NCBI RefSeq assembly: GCF_039542385.1
Contig: NZ_BAABIA010000003.1
Location: 620,001 to 684,000, forward strand
Origin: Prosthecobacter algae
GTDB taxonomy: Bacteria; Verrucomicrobiota; Verrucomicrobiia; Verrucomicrobiales; Verrucomicrobiaceae
Length of the DNA stretch: 64,000 nt
Direction of reading: 5' to 3'
Part shown: in pieces, positions 15,156 through 25,142 of the stretch
How positions within the stretch are numbered: the first letter of the stretch is position 1
Layout: every line of letters starts with the position of its first letter
Program-made: the position numbers and the translations under genes
Notes under the pieces: model-generated
The model's database searches: none
Told to the model about the DNA's origin: nothing
The model's input: the letters and a program-made list of their open reading frames with translations, nothing else

Positions 15156-18023
15156 ATGAAGCATTTTTATCTTTTACTAGCGCTCCTCGGCAGCTCCGCA
15201 CTCCCTCACTCGGCAGCGGCAGATGTAGCCTTCTTTGAGCAGAAAATCCGCCCAGTATTGGTGGAGCACTGCTACGCCTGCCACAGCGCGGAGGCGAAGA
15301 AGCTGAAAGGGAATCTTTACCTGGACTCGAAAGCCGGTTGGGAAAAGGGCGGCGACAGCGGCCAACCTGCCATCCTCCCTGGCAAACCGGAGGCCAGCCT
15401 GCTGATCCGCAGCATTCAGCATCTGGAGCCAGACCTGGAGATGCCGCCGAAGAAACCAAAGCTGCCGGAGGCGGTCATCGCAGATCTCATCACCTGGGTG
15501 AAAATGGGCGCGCCAGACCCACGCACGGGCGTGAAGATAGAGGCGAAGCGAGCGGATAAAACCTGGTGGTCCCTGCAACCGCTGCGCGATGTTTCCAGCG
15601 ACCTAACCAAGTTTACAAGTGGTGCGATTGATGGCTTCATCACTCAGGCCCTGGTAGAGAAAAAACTGTCGCTGAATGGCCCAGCGGAGGCGCGGACGTT
15701 GATCCGCCGGATGAGCTACGATGTCACCGGCCTGCCGCCCACGGCCACTGAGGTGGCGGCTTTTGAAAAAGCCTACAAGACCGATGCCGACGCGGCCACC
15801 ACAGCGCTGGTGGATCGCTTGCTGGCCAGCCCGCGTTATGGCGAGCAGTGGGGCCGCCACTGGCTGGATGTGGTGCGCTTTGGCGAGAGCAATGGCTTTG
15901 AGCGAAACTTCGTCATTGATGATCTGTGGCCCTTCCGGGATTACGTCATTCGCTCGCTCAATGCGGACAAGCCTTTCAATCAATTCATCACCGAGCATCT
16001 CGCGGGCGATGTCATCGGCAAAGATCAACCAGAGGTCGAAGTCGGCAGCGCCTTCCTCGTCGCTGGTGCCTACGATGACGTGGGCAATCAAGATCCCGTG
16101 GCGCAGAAAAACATCCGCGCTGCCACGCTGGATGACATGATCACCGCCACGGGCGGGGCCTTCCTAGGCCTAACCATCAATTGCGCACGCTGCCATCATC
16201 ACAAATTCGATCCCATCCCCACGGAGGACTACTACCGCCTGCGCGCCGCTTTTGAAGGTGTTACCCACGGACGGCGAGTCATCGCCAGTGCAAAGCAACG
16301 CGCGAACCATGCAGCGGCAATGAAACCTCTAACAACAAGGATGACTGCCCTAAATGCGGCCAAGGCAGCGCTGAATGCGCAGGTGGAACAACGAGCGAAG
16401 GCGGCCTTTGCGGAAATGAAACCCACCCGCTCCAAGATCGATGTACATGGCACGGAAGAATCCTTCCCGCCAGTGGAGGCACGGCAGGTGCGCTTCGTCA
16501 TCCAATCCATGACCAGTGAGCCCGGCGGTAAACTGGCGGGAGGGAAGCTCACCGAATTCCAAGTCTGGAGTGCGGAGGCCACCCCGCATAATGTGGCCCT
16601 CGCAAGCCTCGGCACCAAAGCCGCAGGCGCCAAGTCAGCAACCGCTGAAGATTTCCCCGAGGCCTACGGGCCGCAACTGTGCATCGACGGCCAGTTTGGC
16701 GAGCAGTGGTTCATCGGCCACCCAGCGGTGCTCACGCTGACTTTTCCCCGAGTGGAAAAGATCCAGAGCATCACTTTCATCAACGCCAAAGGCGGTCGCG
16801 ACATTGATGAAAGCAAGGTGCGCGGGGCCACGCCCTGTGAGTATGAGGTGCAGATCTCCCTGGATGGCCAGACCTGGCAAACCGTGGCCAGCGATGCCGG
16901 GCGCGAGGCCTGGAGCCCCGCCCACGGCATCGCCAAAGCACGCCGCAGCGTGATAACGAAAGAAGAGACAGCACAGCTCGCCACGCTGGATCGGGACATC
17001 GCGCAAGTGCAGCGCGAGATCGCCGCCGTGCCACCGCTACCTCAGGTCTGGGCGGGCACGCACGCACAGCCAAAGGAGGCCACGTTTGTGCATCTCGGGG
17101 GTGATCCTATGAAACCCGCCGCGCCAGTGCCGCCCGCCAGCCTACAGGTGCTGGCGGATCTAACCCCCGCCTTTGCGCTGCCGCAAGATGCACCGGAGGG
17201 GCAGCGCCGCCTGGAGCTCGCCCGCTGGATCACCAGCGATGCGAATGCGCTCACCGCCCGCGTTTTGGCCAACCGCGTGTGGCATTACCATTTCGGCACA
17301 GGCCTGGTGGATACGCCCAGCGACTTCGGTTTTCTGGGCAGCCAGCCCACACACCCTGCTCTGCTGGATTACCTGGCCCGTCGACTCATCGCCCATCGCT
17401 GGAGGCTAAAGCCGCTGCATCGGGAGATCCTGCTTTCCCAGACCTATCGGCAGTCGGGCCAGCATCGCGCCGAAGCCGCGCGTGCAGATCAGGATGCGCG
17501 GCTGCTCTGGCGTTTCCCACCTCGCCGCCTCACCGCAGAAGAGGTGCGCGACACCCTGCTCGCGATCGCTGGCAAGCTAAAGCTGGATCCCATGGGTGGC
17601 CCTGGATTTCGCCTCTACAAGGCCATGCAAAACAACGTCACCACCTACACCCCGCTGGATATGCACGGGCCAGAGACGTATCGCCGCGCCGTGTATCATC
17701 AAAATGCCCGCGCCAGTGTGGTGGATGTACTGAATGATTTTGACCTGCCCGACATCTCCTTTGCCGCTCCCCGCCGGGCGAATACCACCACGCCCATGCA
17801 GGCACTAACGATGCTGAATCACCCCTTCACCCTGGACATGGCCGCAGCCCTGGCCCAGCGCCTGGACGGTCCCGATCCCATCCCCCAGGCCTATCAGCTC
17901 CTCTTCCAGCGCTTGCCCACAGCGGCTGAGAAAGAAGCTGGCGCCCGCTTCATCGAAAGCCAGAGCCGCACGGCCTTTGCCCGCGCATTGTTGAATTCAA
18001 ATGAACTCATCTACCTGGAATGA
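15156..18023 (+). CDS. Secreted cytochrome-type DUF1549/DUF1553 protein with discoidin-like insert
   Basis: This 955-aa exported protein has a Sec signal (1-21) and a planctomycete-type cytochrome C domain with haem motif CYACH (39-43). It continues with a DUF1549 domain (about 155-375) holding a second CxxCH in NCARCHHHKFDP, and a C-terminal DUF1553 domain (about 675-945). Between them (about 432-590) lies a beta-rich stretch that reads like an F5/8 type C (discoidin) carbohydrate-binding module (ITFINAKGGRDIDESKVRG, YEVQISLDGQTWQTV). Such proteins are suspected to take part in extracellular polymer breakdown, but no activity is proven. Its usual DUF1501 partner is upstream at 12891. Confidence 0.9.
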   Translation: MKHFYLLLALLGSSALPHSAAADVAFFEQKIRPVLVEHCYACHSAEAKKLKGNLYLDSKAGWEKGGDSGQPAILPGKPEASLLIRSIQHLEPDLEMPPKKPKLPEAVIADLITWVKMGAPDPRTGVKIEAKRADKTWWSLQPLRDVSSDLTKFTSGAIDGFITQALVEKKLSLNGPAEARTLIRRMSYDVTGLPPTATEVAAFEKAYKTDADAATTALVDRLLASPRYGEQWGRHWLDVVRFGESNGFERNFVIDDLWPFRDYVIRSLNADKPFNQFITEHLAGDVIGKDQPEVEVGSAFLVAGAYDDVGNQDPVAQKNIRAATLDDMITATGGAFLGLTINCARCHHHKFDPIPTEDYYRLRAAFEGVTHGRRVIASAKQRANHAAAMKPLTTRMTALNAAKAALNAQVEQRAKAAFAEMKPTRSKIDVHGTEESFPPVEARQVRFVIQSMTSEPGGKLAGGKLTEFQVWSAEATPHNVALASLGTKAAGAKSATAEDFPEAYGPQLCIDGQFGEQWFIGHPAVLTLTFPRVEKIQSITFINAKGGRDIDESKVRGATPCEYEVQISLDGQTWQTVASDAGREAWSPAHGIAKARRSVITKEETAQLATLDRDIAQVQREIAAVPPLPQVWAGTHAQPKEATFVHLGGDPMKPAAPVPPASLQVLADLTPAFALPQDAPEGQRRLELARWITSDANALTARVLANRVWHYHFGTGLVDTPSDFGFLGSQPTHPALLDYLARRLIAHRWRLKPLHREILLSQTYRQSGQHRAEAARADQDARLLWRFPPRRLTAEEVRDTLLAIAGKLKLDPMGGPGFRLYKAMQNNVTTYTPLDMHGPETYRRAVYHQNARASVVDVLNDFDLPDISFAAPRRANTTTPMQALTMLNHPFTLDMAAALAQRLDGPDPIPQAYQLLFQRLPTAAEKEAGARFIESQSRTAFARALLNSNELIYLE

Positions 18024-18121
18024 TCCACATCACCTTTGGTTAGGCCTGCCTTCACAGCTATATTCGTCGTTTTGACAACGCAGCTTGCCTGAAGGCAGGT
18101 TCGCATCTTCTGTCGCCCTCC

Positions 18122-18997
18122 ATGAAAAGCATGACAGGATTTGGCCGTGGGGAATCGCGGCAGGCAGAAGGCACCGCCTGGGTGGTGGAGTGCAGCAGCG
18201 TGAACCGCAAGCAACTGGAGGTCGCTGTGAACCTTCCACGTGACCTCAGCGATCTGGAAACGCAGGTGCGCACTCAGGTCGCCGCCGCCTGTTCCCGAGG
18301 CCGGGTCAATGTGCTCATCCGCAGTGATGCCCCGGAGACCTCTCATCTGCCGCATGTGGATGAAGCCGTCGCCGCCAAGTATGTTCAGAGCCTGCGCGAT
18401 CTCGCGGGCAAACTGGGCATCTCCCCAGAGATCAGCCTCAGTGAAATCGTTCGCCTGCCCGGAGTGCTCGCAGGCGAATCAGCCGCCGCAGATCCAGAGT
18501 CTGCTTGGCCAGCCATTCAGGAGGCCCTCGCCGCCGCCCTTGATCAGCTACGCTCCATGCGCGGCACAGAGGGCGGCCATCTTCGCGAAGAAATGGAAAC
18601 CCGCCTCCTCAGCATCGAAGCCCATGCCGCCGTCATTGCCGAAAAGGCCCCCCTCGTCCCCGAACACCAGCGCCAGGTCCTGCGTCAGCGTTTGGAGCAG
18701 GCTGGTTTGCCCCTCCCGCTGGACGATGAGCGCCTACTCAAAGAGATCGCCCTCTTTGCCGACCGCACCGACATTTCCGAAGAACTGTCCCGCGCCGCCA
18801 GCCACCTGAAACAATTCCGCACCTACCTGGCTTCCGCAGAGCCTGTGGGCCGCAGCCTCGACTTCCTGGTGCAGGAGTTTTTCCGCGAGTTCAATACCAT
18901 GGGCTCCAAGTGCAACAACGCCGAGATCGCCCATGCCGTCGTCAGTGCGAAGACGGAGCTGGAGAAGATTCGCGAGCAGGTGCAAAATGTGGAGTGA
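18122..18997 (+). CDS. yicC: YicC-family endoribonuclease
   Basis: This 291-aa protein has the hallmark start MKSMTGFGRGE and the conserved SSVNRKQLEVAVNLPRDLSDLE block. The C-terminal DUF1732 part includes GRSLDFLVQEFFREFNTMGSK and ends with ISHAVV-like residues and a final ELEKIREQVQNVE. YicC proteins are ribonucleases with roles in RNA turnover. Its last 56 bases overlap the convergent MFS gene. It starts 98 bases after the cytochrome gene and is probably transcribed independently. Confidence 0.93.
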   Translation: MKSMTGFGRGESRQAEGTAWVVECSSVNRKQLEVAVNLPRDLSDLETQVRTQVAAACSRGRVNVLIRSDAPETSHLPHVDEAVAAKYVQSLRDLAGKLGISPEISLSEIVRLPGVLAGESAAADPESAWPAIQEALAAALDQLRSMRGTEGGHLREEMETRLLSIEAHAAVIAEKAPLVPEHQRQVLRQRLEQAGLPLPLDDERLLKEIALFADRTDISEELSRAASHLKQFRTYLASAEPVGRSLDFLVQEFFREFNTMGSKCNNAEIAHAVVSAKTELEKIREQVQNVE

Positions 18998-20210
18998 CCC
19001 CGCGCAGTGCGCGGAAGGCCAGCACCAGAGCCAGCAAAGTCAGCACCGCGCTGGCAAAAAAGGCCACACCCGGCAGGTGGACCGGTGCTTCCCGGCTCAC
19101 AAAATAACCAAACAATCCGGTGCACATCGGCGGGCCCAAAATACCCGCCACACTGGCGAGACTGGTCAGGGATCCCTGCAATCCTCCTTGCTGGTCATCC
19201 GGCACACTGCGGGACATCAGCCCCTGCACCGCAGGTCCGGCCACCCCAGATAGGCTGCCCACAAAGATACACGCGTAGATCATCCACCCCTCCGTGGCCA
19301 GACCGTAGCACACATACAGCACCGTCCCCAGCGCCAGGCCCATGAGCGCGGTCTTCACCTCGCCAAACCGGCCCACGATCACCCGCGCCAGCCCCCCTTG
19401 CACCAGCGCCGTCATCACGCCTACAAAGGCCAGTGAAAGTCCCGTCGCCTGTGTATCCCATCCGTACCGATAGCTCGTGTACAGCACCCAGATCGCCGGA
19501 TAAACCTGATGCCCCAGGGTGAACAGAAAGCTCGTGGTGATCAGCCCCAGCACACTCGGAAAATGCCGCAGCGCCATCAGGGAACCCACCGGATTGCTCT
19601 TGGCCCAACTAAAAGTACGTCTGTTCTCAGGAGCCAAGGATTCCGGCAGCACAAAAACACCATAGAGCCAGTTCACCAGCGTCAGCGCCCCCGCCGCCAA
19701 AAAGGGCACCTTCAGCCCGTATTGCCCCAGCCAGCCTCCCAGGGCTGGCCCGATGATGAAGCCAATCCCAAAAGCCGCACCGATGAGGCCAAAGTTCGCC
19801 GCCCGTTTCTCCGGCGGACTGATGTCCGCGATGTAGGCTGTCCCCGCCGCAAAGTTCGCCCCCGTGATCCCCGCCACGATCCGCCCCACCACAAACCAGG
19901 CCAGATTCGGCGCAAAGGCGATCAGCAGATAGTCCAGCCCCGAACCAAACAGCGAAATCAAAATCACCGGCCTCCGCCCAAATCGGTCCGACAGGCTGCC
20001 AATGAGCGGCGCAAACAGAAACTGCATCAGCGCATACGTCGAATGCAGCATCCCGTAGGTCAGCGAAGCCGTCGCCACATCCCCACCCTGATAGTTCTCG
20101 ATCAGCTTCGGTAAAATGGGAACGATCAGACCGATACCCAGGATATCCAGAGCAAGAGTGATGAAGATGAAACCAAGGGCAGGGCGGCGGCCGGACATAA
20201 AGCGTCGCAT
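18942..20210 (-). CDS. MFS transporter, TetA-like drug exporter type
   Basis: This inner-membrane protein of about 422 aa has twelve predicted hydrophobic spans. The MFS motif A follows span 2 as GSLSDRFGRRPVILIS, and a motif C-like run (GIGFIIGPALGGWLG) lies in span 5. Together these point to a drug/H+ antiporter of the TetA/DHA1 type. The frame extends to 20303, but the ATG at 20210 (MRRFMSGRRPALGF) or 20198 puts the first span at the expected place. The substrate is unknown, and similarity of this kind does not prove tetracycline resistance. Confidence 0.87.
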   Translation of the reverse strand: MRRFMSGRRPALGFIFITLALDILGIGLIVPILPKLIENYQGGDVATASLTYGMLHSTYALMQFLFAPLIGSLSDRFGRRPVILISLFGSGLDYLLIAFAPNLAWFVVGRIVAGITGANFAAGTAYIADISPPEKRAANFGLIGAAFGIGFIIGPALGGWLGQYGLKVPFLAAGALTLVNWLYGVFVLPESLAPENRRTFSWAKSNPVGSLMALRHFPSVLGLITTSFLFTLGHQVYPAIWVLYTSYRYGWDTQATGLSLAFVGVMTALVQGGLARVIVGRFGEVKTALMGLALGTVLYVCYGLATEGWMIYACIFVGSLSGVAGPAVQGLMSRSVPDDQQGGLQGSLTSLASVAGILGPPMCTGLFGYFVSREAPVHLPGVAFFASAVLTLLALVLAFRALRGVTPHFAPARESSPAPSSH

Positions 20211-20377
20211 CCATGACCACGAAAACCGCAAAGTGCAAATGACAGCTATTTGACACACCTCTTCCACCCAGCCGGAATCTCCGGATTTTACACAGCCTTG
20301 CACATTGCATAAACGTTCAAAAATTCACCGAGGAAAAAGAATGAACCTTCCGCTCATTGGGCGCATCTTAGGCCGTC

Positions 20378-23300
20378 ATGGTTTCCTCCACCACGCCACG
20401 CCGCTCCTGCCTGCGGCTGCTCACTGCACTGCTATTTTTCATGGCGGCGTTGGCGCAGGCCCAGACGCGGACAGAGCAGGTGGAAGGCGAGGTCATCGTG
20501 ACTTTCAAGGCCACCGCTACCCGTCGTTCCGCGGAGTCTGCACTCAAGCGCCGCTCCCTCCGATTTGAACGGCATTTCCCCGAGCTCTCCGCCCTGCGCC
20601 GCAGGCCCATGGGCCTCGTGAGAAAGCAGGGACGCAAGACCCAGGAGCTCATCCAGGAGCTCAAGGCCGATCCCACGGTCGAAACCGTGGAGCCCAACTA
20701 CCTCCGCTGGGTCAAGGCTACCCCCAACGACACCCGTTTCAACGACCTCTGGGCCCTCCGTAATACTGGCCAGACCGTGGATGGCCTCAAGGGCACCAGC
20801 GGGGCCGACATCAAATACCTCGAAGCTTGGGACAAGGCCCGCTCACCCATCGGCGAGATGGTCGTCGCCGTCATTGATACCGGAGTCGATGTCCTTCACC
20901 CCGAGCTGGCCCCGCGCATGTGGGTCAACACCCAGGAGACGCCTAACAACAACCTCGACGACGACGGCAACGGCTACAAGGACGACTACCACGGCTACGA
21001 CTTTGCCGATGACCTGCCGGACCCTTCCGACTCTGGCGAACACGGCACCCATGTCGCAGGCACTATCGCCGCCCAAGGCAACAACAACCTCGGCCTCATT
21101 GGCATTCACGACCAGGTCCGCATCATGGCCTTGAAAGTCTCAAATGACGGCGATGCCATCAGCAGTTCCGGCGTGATTGAGGCCGTCGAATACGCCGTTG
21201 CCATGAAGCGCCGCGGCGTCCCCATCGTTGCGTTGAATGCCTCCTATGGTGGTGGCGGTTTCAGCACCGCCGAAAAAGATTCCATCGCCTCCGCCGGGGC
21301 CGAGGGCATCATCATGTGTGCCGCCGCCGGCAACGAAGGGGCCAACAACAACCTCACCCCCAGCTACCCCGCTTCCTACGATCTTGCCAACATCATCACC
21401 GTCGCCTCCACAGATGCACGGGATGAGCTTTCAGGTTTCTCGAATTTTGGCAGCACCTCCGTGGATATCGCCGCTCCAGGTTCCAAAATCCTTTCCACGG
21501 AGCCCAGCCAATTCACGGTCAATATCGGCAGCAACAGTTACGAAACCCTGCCCATGACTTTCGGCGCTGTCACCACCGGCCTCAGCGGTAAGGTCTATGA
21601 TTGCGGCATTGGCAATCCGGGCGAGTTTCCCTCCGGCGTCAGTGGCAACATCGCCCTCATCGCCCGTGGCACCCTCACCTTTGCTGAAAAGGTCACCTAT
21701 GCCAAGGCCGCCGGGGCCAAGGCCGCCATCATCTACAACAACGTGGACGGACTTTTCCTCGGCACACTGGGAACAGCAGGCGACTGGATCCCCGCCCGCG
21801 CCATCTCACGTGCCGATGGCCTCGCTATCAAGGCCCTCGCCCTGCCGTCAAATGCCAGCATCGTCATGAGCTCCGGCTACCAGTTTCTCAGTGGCACCTC
21901 CATGGCCACCCCCCATGTCACCGGGGCCGTCGCCTTTGCCGCGCTCAATTTCCCCAATGAAACCGTCTCTCAGCGCGTGGCCCGCATCCTCAACAACGTG
22001 GATGTCAAAACCAGCCTCCAGGGCAAAGTCAGGACAGGCGGCCGGCTGAACCTCAACCGCATTGTGGACACCAATCAAGATGGCGTCGCCGACTGGCTGA
22101 CCTCTGCGATTACCATCACCAATGGCAATGCACTCAAAGGCGGCGTTGTCGGGGCCGCCTATGCGGAAACATTGGTCACCAGCCAGGGCACCGCCCCCTT
22201 CACCTTCTCCGTCAGCCAGGGCAGCCTGCCGCCCGGCCTCACCCTCTCCACAGCCGGGGTCCTGGGCGGTCAGCCCACCCAGGCAGGCTCCTTCAATTTC
22301 ACCGTCCTCGTCAATGACAGCGCCCAGAACGATGGCGGCAAAAACTTCACCCTGGTCATCGCCGCCACAGCCCCATCCATCACCACCACAGATCCCTTGT
22401 CAGAAGGCAGCACCGGCGCACCCTACACCGCCACTCTCGCAGGCAGCGGCGGCACCGCCCCCTACACCTGGACCCTCCTCTCCGGCAGCCTCCCCAGCGG
22501 TTTCACCCTCAGCAGCGCAGGAGTCCTCAGCGGCGTTCCCGCAGACGCCTCCACCAGCACCTTCACCGTCAGGCTGGTGGACGCCCACCAGCTCGTTGTG
22601 GAAAAGGAACTGCATCTCAACGTCACGCTTTCCCCCATCACCATCACCACAGGTTCGCCCCTGCCCTACGGCATGCGTGCCGAGCCCTATGCTCAGTCAC
22701 TCATCGCCGAAGGCGGCCAGGCTCCTTACACCTGGAGCATTGGCAGCGGCAGCCTGCCCCCGGGCCTGCAACTCAGCACCACGGGGCTCCTTCAGGGGAA
22801 ACCCACCACGGCTGGCAACTACACCTTCCGTGCCCAGCTCAGCGACGACAATGACCTCATCACCTCCAAGACCTTCAGCCTGGAAATCCGCAGCGTCTTC
22901 CTCCTTCCCGTGATGAACGCACTGGCTTTAGATAGCACCTTTGTCGGGGCTCCCTACACCGCCAGCCTCACTGCGCAAAATTACCCCAAAAGCTTCACGC
23001 TCAAAGGGCTGCCCAAGGGCCTGACTTATTCTTCAAAAACGGGCATCATCAGTGGCCGTCCACAGGTCCCCGGCGACTTCACCATCACCGCTACGGCCGC
23101 CAATCCCGCCGGACGCAGCGCAGAAGTCACTGGCCAACTCATCGTCCGTTCCCTCGATCCAGAATGGATCGGCAGCTTTGCCGGCACCATCGCCCCTGAC
23201 CCGGAGATTGGTCGCAATCTCGGCAGCCGCTTCACCCTCACCACCACCGCCCTCGGCTCCTACACCGTCAAGGTCACCACTGGTGCCACTACCAAAAGCG

Positions 23301-24280
23301 CCGTCGGTTTCCTCTCTGAGGCCGCCCCCCAGATCTCCGTGCAGGTGGATTCCCTTGCCCTCACCCTCACTCTCGATGGCACAGCCCAGCTCATCTCCGG
23401 CACACACGGCAGCGCCACCGCCAGCGTCAGTGGTTGGCGCAATCCATGGCACGCCAAAAACCTCCCCGCTGCGGACCATGCCGCTTATTACAGCGCAGCG
23501 CTCAACCTCACAGAGCCCGGCGACCAGGGCCAGGCCGCCATCCCCCAGGGCACTGGTTACCTCACCGCACGCATCAGCACCGCAGGCATCGTCACCATCG
23601 CTGGACGCACCGCCGCAGGCGATACCGTGACCAGTTCTTTCGGCCTCGGCCCCGATGGCCAGGCCGGAGTGTACCAATCCCTTTACAAGCACAAAGGCTC
23701 CCTGTTAGGCAACTTTACCGTCAGCCTCTCGGGCGAATCCGCCCCGCTCGGCAACAGCCTAACAGGAAGTCTGTCTTGGCTTAAACCGCGGGATACCTCA
23801 CGCACTTATGGAGCCGGGTTTGGCCGACTCAACCTGTCCTTGGCCGGCGGTTATCTGGCCCTCAAATCAGCCGGCAGCATCGTCCAGGGCCTGCCCCTGC
23901 CAAGCAATCCCGCTCTCATCTTTACCGATGGCGGCCTCGACCTCTCCGACACCGATCCCAATGTCACCTCCTTCGAATACAGCAGCACCTACGTCGTCAA
24001 GATGCCGGTGGCAGGCAGTCCAGGCAATCCCGCTCGCGCCACCCTCGTCATTAACAAGGCCACCGGCACGGTCACCGGCAGCTTCACCCTGGCCGAGCTC
24101 GACTCCACACTCAAACGCAAGGCCAGCTTCCTGGGAATGATCGTGCCTCAGCCCTCCGGCGAGGTGAAGGCCCAGGGCTACTTCCTCCTGCCTCAGCTCC
24201 CTCTCGATGGACAAAAAGCGACCACCATCCCCATTTTAAGCGGCGGCATGCAGGTCCTGCAAACATTGCCCCCGGATTGA
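20378..24280 (+). CDS. Secreted subtilisin-like protease (S8) with PA insert and Ig-like repeats
   Basis: This 1300-aa exported protease has a signal peptide (1-29) and an inhibitor-like propeptide (about 35-110, GEVIVTFKATATRRSAE). The subtilase domain has its triad at Asp167 (VIDTGVD), His222 (GEHGTHVAG) and Ser508 (SGTSMATPH), with the oxyanion Asn in AAAGNEG. A protease-associated domain is inserted at about 370-485. Four putative Ig-like (He_PIG) repeats follow at about 577-922, each with the GTAPYTW and LPxGLxLSxxG pattern. A beta-rich C-terminal region (about 925-1300) is not recognised. It is a probable extracellular or surface exoenzyme. Confidence 0.9.
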   Translation: MVSSTTPRRSCLRLLTALLFFMAALAQAQTRTEQVEGEVIVTFKATATRRSAESALKRRSLRFERHFPELSALRRRPMGLVRKQGRKTQELIQELKADPTVETVEPNYLRWVKATPNDTRFNDLWALRNTGQTVDGLKGTSGADIKYLEAWDKARSPIGEMVVAVIDTGVDVLHPELAPRMWVNTQETPNNNLDDDGNGYKDDYHGYDFADDLPDPSDSGEHGTHVAGTIAAQGNNNLGLIGIHDQVRIMALKVSNDGDAISSSGVIEAVEYAVAMKRRGVPIVALNASYGGGGFSTAEKDSIASAGAEGIIMCAAAGNEGANNNLTPSYPASYDLANIITVASTDARDELSGFSNFGSTSVDIAAPGSKILSTEPSQFTVNIGSNSYETLPMTFGAVTTGLSGKVYDCGIGNPGEFPSGVSGNIALIARGTLTFAEKVTYAKAAGAKAAIIYNNVDGLFLGTLGTAGDWIPARAISRADGLAIKALALPSNASIVMSSGYQFLSGTSMATPHVTGAVAFAALNFPNETVSQRVARILNNVDVKTSLQGKVRTGGRLNLNRIVDTNQDGVADWLTSAITITNGNALKGGVVGAAYAETLVTSQGTAPFTFSVSQGSLPPGLTLSTAGVLGGQPTQAGSFNFTVLVNDSAQNDGGKNFTLVIAATAPSITTTDPLSEGSTGAPYTATLAGSGGTAPYTWTLLSGSLPSGFTLSSAGVLSGVPADASTSTFTVRLVDAHQLVVEKELHLNVTLSPITITTGSPLPYGMRAEPYAQSLIAEGGQAPYTWSIGSGSLPPGLQLSTTGLLQGKPTTAGNYTFRAQLSDDNDLITSKTFSLEIRSVFLLPVMNALALDSTFVGAPYTASLTAQNYPKSFTLKGLPKGLTYSSKTGIISGRPQVPGDFTITATAANPAGRSAEVTGQLIVRSLDPEWIGSFAGTIAPDPEIGRNLGSRFTLTTTALGSYTVKVTTGATTKSAVGFLSEAAPQISVQVDSLALTLTLDGTAQLISGTHGSATASVSGWRNPWHAKNLPAADHAAYYSAALNLTEPGDQGQAAIPQGTGYLTARISTAGIVTIAGRTAAGDTVTSSFGLGPDGQAGVYQSLYKHKGSLLGNFTVSLSGESAPLGNSLTGSLSWLKPRDTSRTYGAGFGRLNLSLAGGYLALKSAGSIVQGLPLPSNPALIFTDGGLDLSDTDPNVTSFEYSSTYVVKMPVAGSPGNPARATLVINKATGTVTGSFTLAELDSTLKRKASFLGMIVPQPSGEVKAQGYFLLPQLPLDGQKATTIPILSGGMQVLQTLPPD

Positions 24281-24342
24281 TCCATTTCCTGCGGAACCAG
24301 TTGCAGTCCCGTGGGTTGGAAGTCTTCGACCAACCACCCGCC

Positions 24343-25116
24343 ATGAGCACCGACCCATTCCACATCCGCTTTGATCGCCGCCGCCTCCTCCAAAGCCTGC
24401 TCCTTACCACAGGCGGCATCATCACCAGCTCCATTTACGCTGAGGCATTGACGCTCACCCCGCGCGCCACCGAAGGCCCCTATTACCCGGACCACCTGCC
24501 GCTGGACCAAGACAACGACCTCCTGCAGATCCAGGGCAATGCCGCCCAGGCCGTTGGCACCGTCACCGAATTTGGCGGCAGGCTGCTCAATGCCGATGGC
24601 AAGCCCATCCAGGATGCACTCATCGAACTCTGGCAGGCGGATAACAATGGATGCTACATCCACAGCCGCGGCACCCAGCGTGGCAAGGAGCGCGACCCCC
24701 AGTTCCAGGGCTACGGCAAAATCATCACCAATGAAAAGGGCGAGTATCGTTTCCGTACCATCAAGCCCGGTCTTTACACCGGCCGCACCATCCACTGGCA
24801 TGTTGCCGTGAAACAGGGCGACAAACGCATGCTCACCACCCAGCTGTACATTGCTGGCGTGCCGCAGAATGACCGCGATGGCGTCCTCCGCAGCATGGGC
24901 AACGAGGCTCAGCGCCTCTCCGTGATTCGCGAGTTCAAGCCCAAAGAAACCGGCAGTGCTGAACTCCTCGGCACCTGGGACATCGTCATTGGCAGCACCC
25001 CGGAAGATCCCGAACAGCGCCGTCGCCCTGGTGGCCCTCCCCCCGAAGGTGGCCGTCCTCGCCGTGGCGAAGGCCCGCCTCCTGGCGGCCCCGGTGGCCC
25101 ACCTCCCGGCCGCTGA
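24343..25116 (+). CDS. Intradiol ring-cleavage dioxygenase-like Tat protein
   Basis: This 257-aa protein has a twin-arginine-like signal (DRRRLLQSLLLTTGG) and the intradiol dioxygenase fold. It shows TEGPYYP, ELWQADNNGCY with a ligand tyrosine, and YTGRTIHWHV, which carries the second Tyr and two His iron ligands. Classical relatives cleave catechol or protocatechuate with Fe(III). Exported versions in Verrucomicrobia have no settled role. The C-terminal 40 residues are Pro/Gly/Arg-rich (PPPEGGRPRRGEGPPPGG). The ATG at 24343 is chosen because upstream codons look non-coding. It follows the subtilase by 62 bases. Confidence 0.85.
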   Translation: MSTDPFHIRFDRRRLLQSLLLTTGGIITSSIYAEALTLTPRATEGPYYPDHLPLDQDNDLLQIQGNAAQAVGTVTEFGGRLLNADGKPIQDALIELWQADNNGCYIHSRGTQRGKERDPQFQGYGKIITNEKGEYRFRTIKPGLYTGRTIHWHVAVKQGDKRMLTTQLYIAGVPQNDRDGVLRSMGNEAQRLSVIREFKPKETGSAELLGTWDIVIGSTPEDPEQRRRPGGPPPEGGRPRRGEGPPPGGPGGPPPGR

Positions 25117-25142
25117 GTCATCAGCATCCCGCTGCGCGGTCC

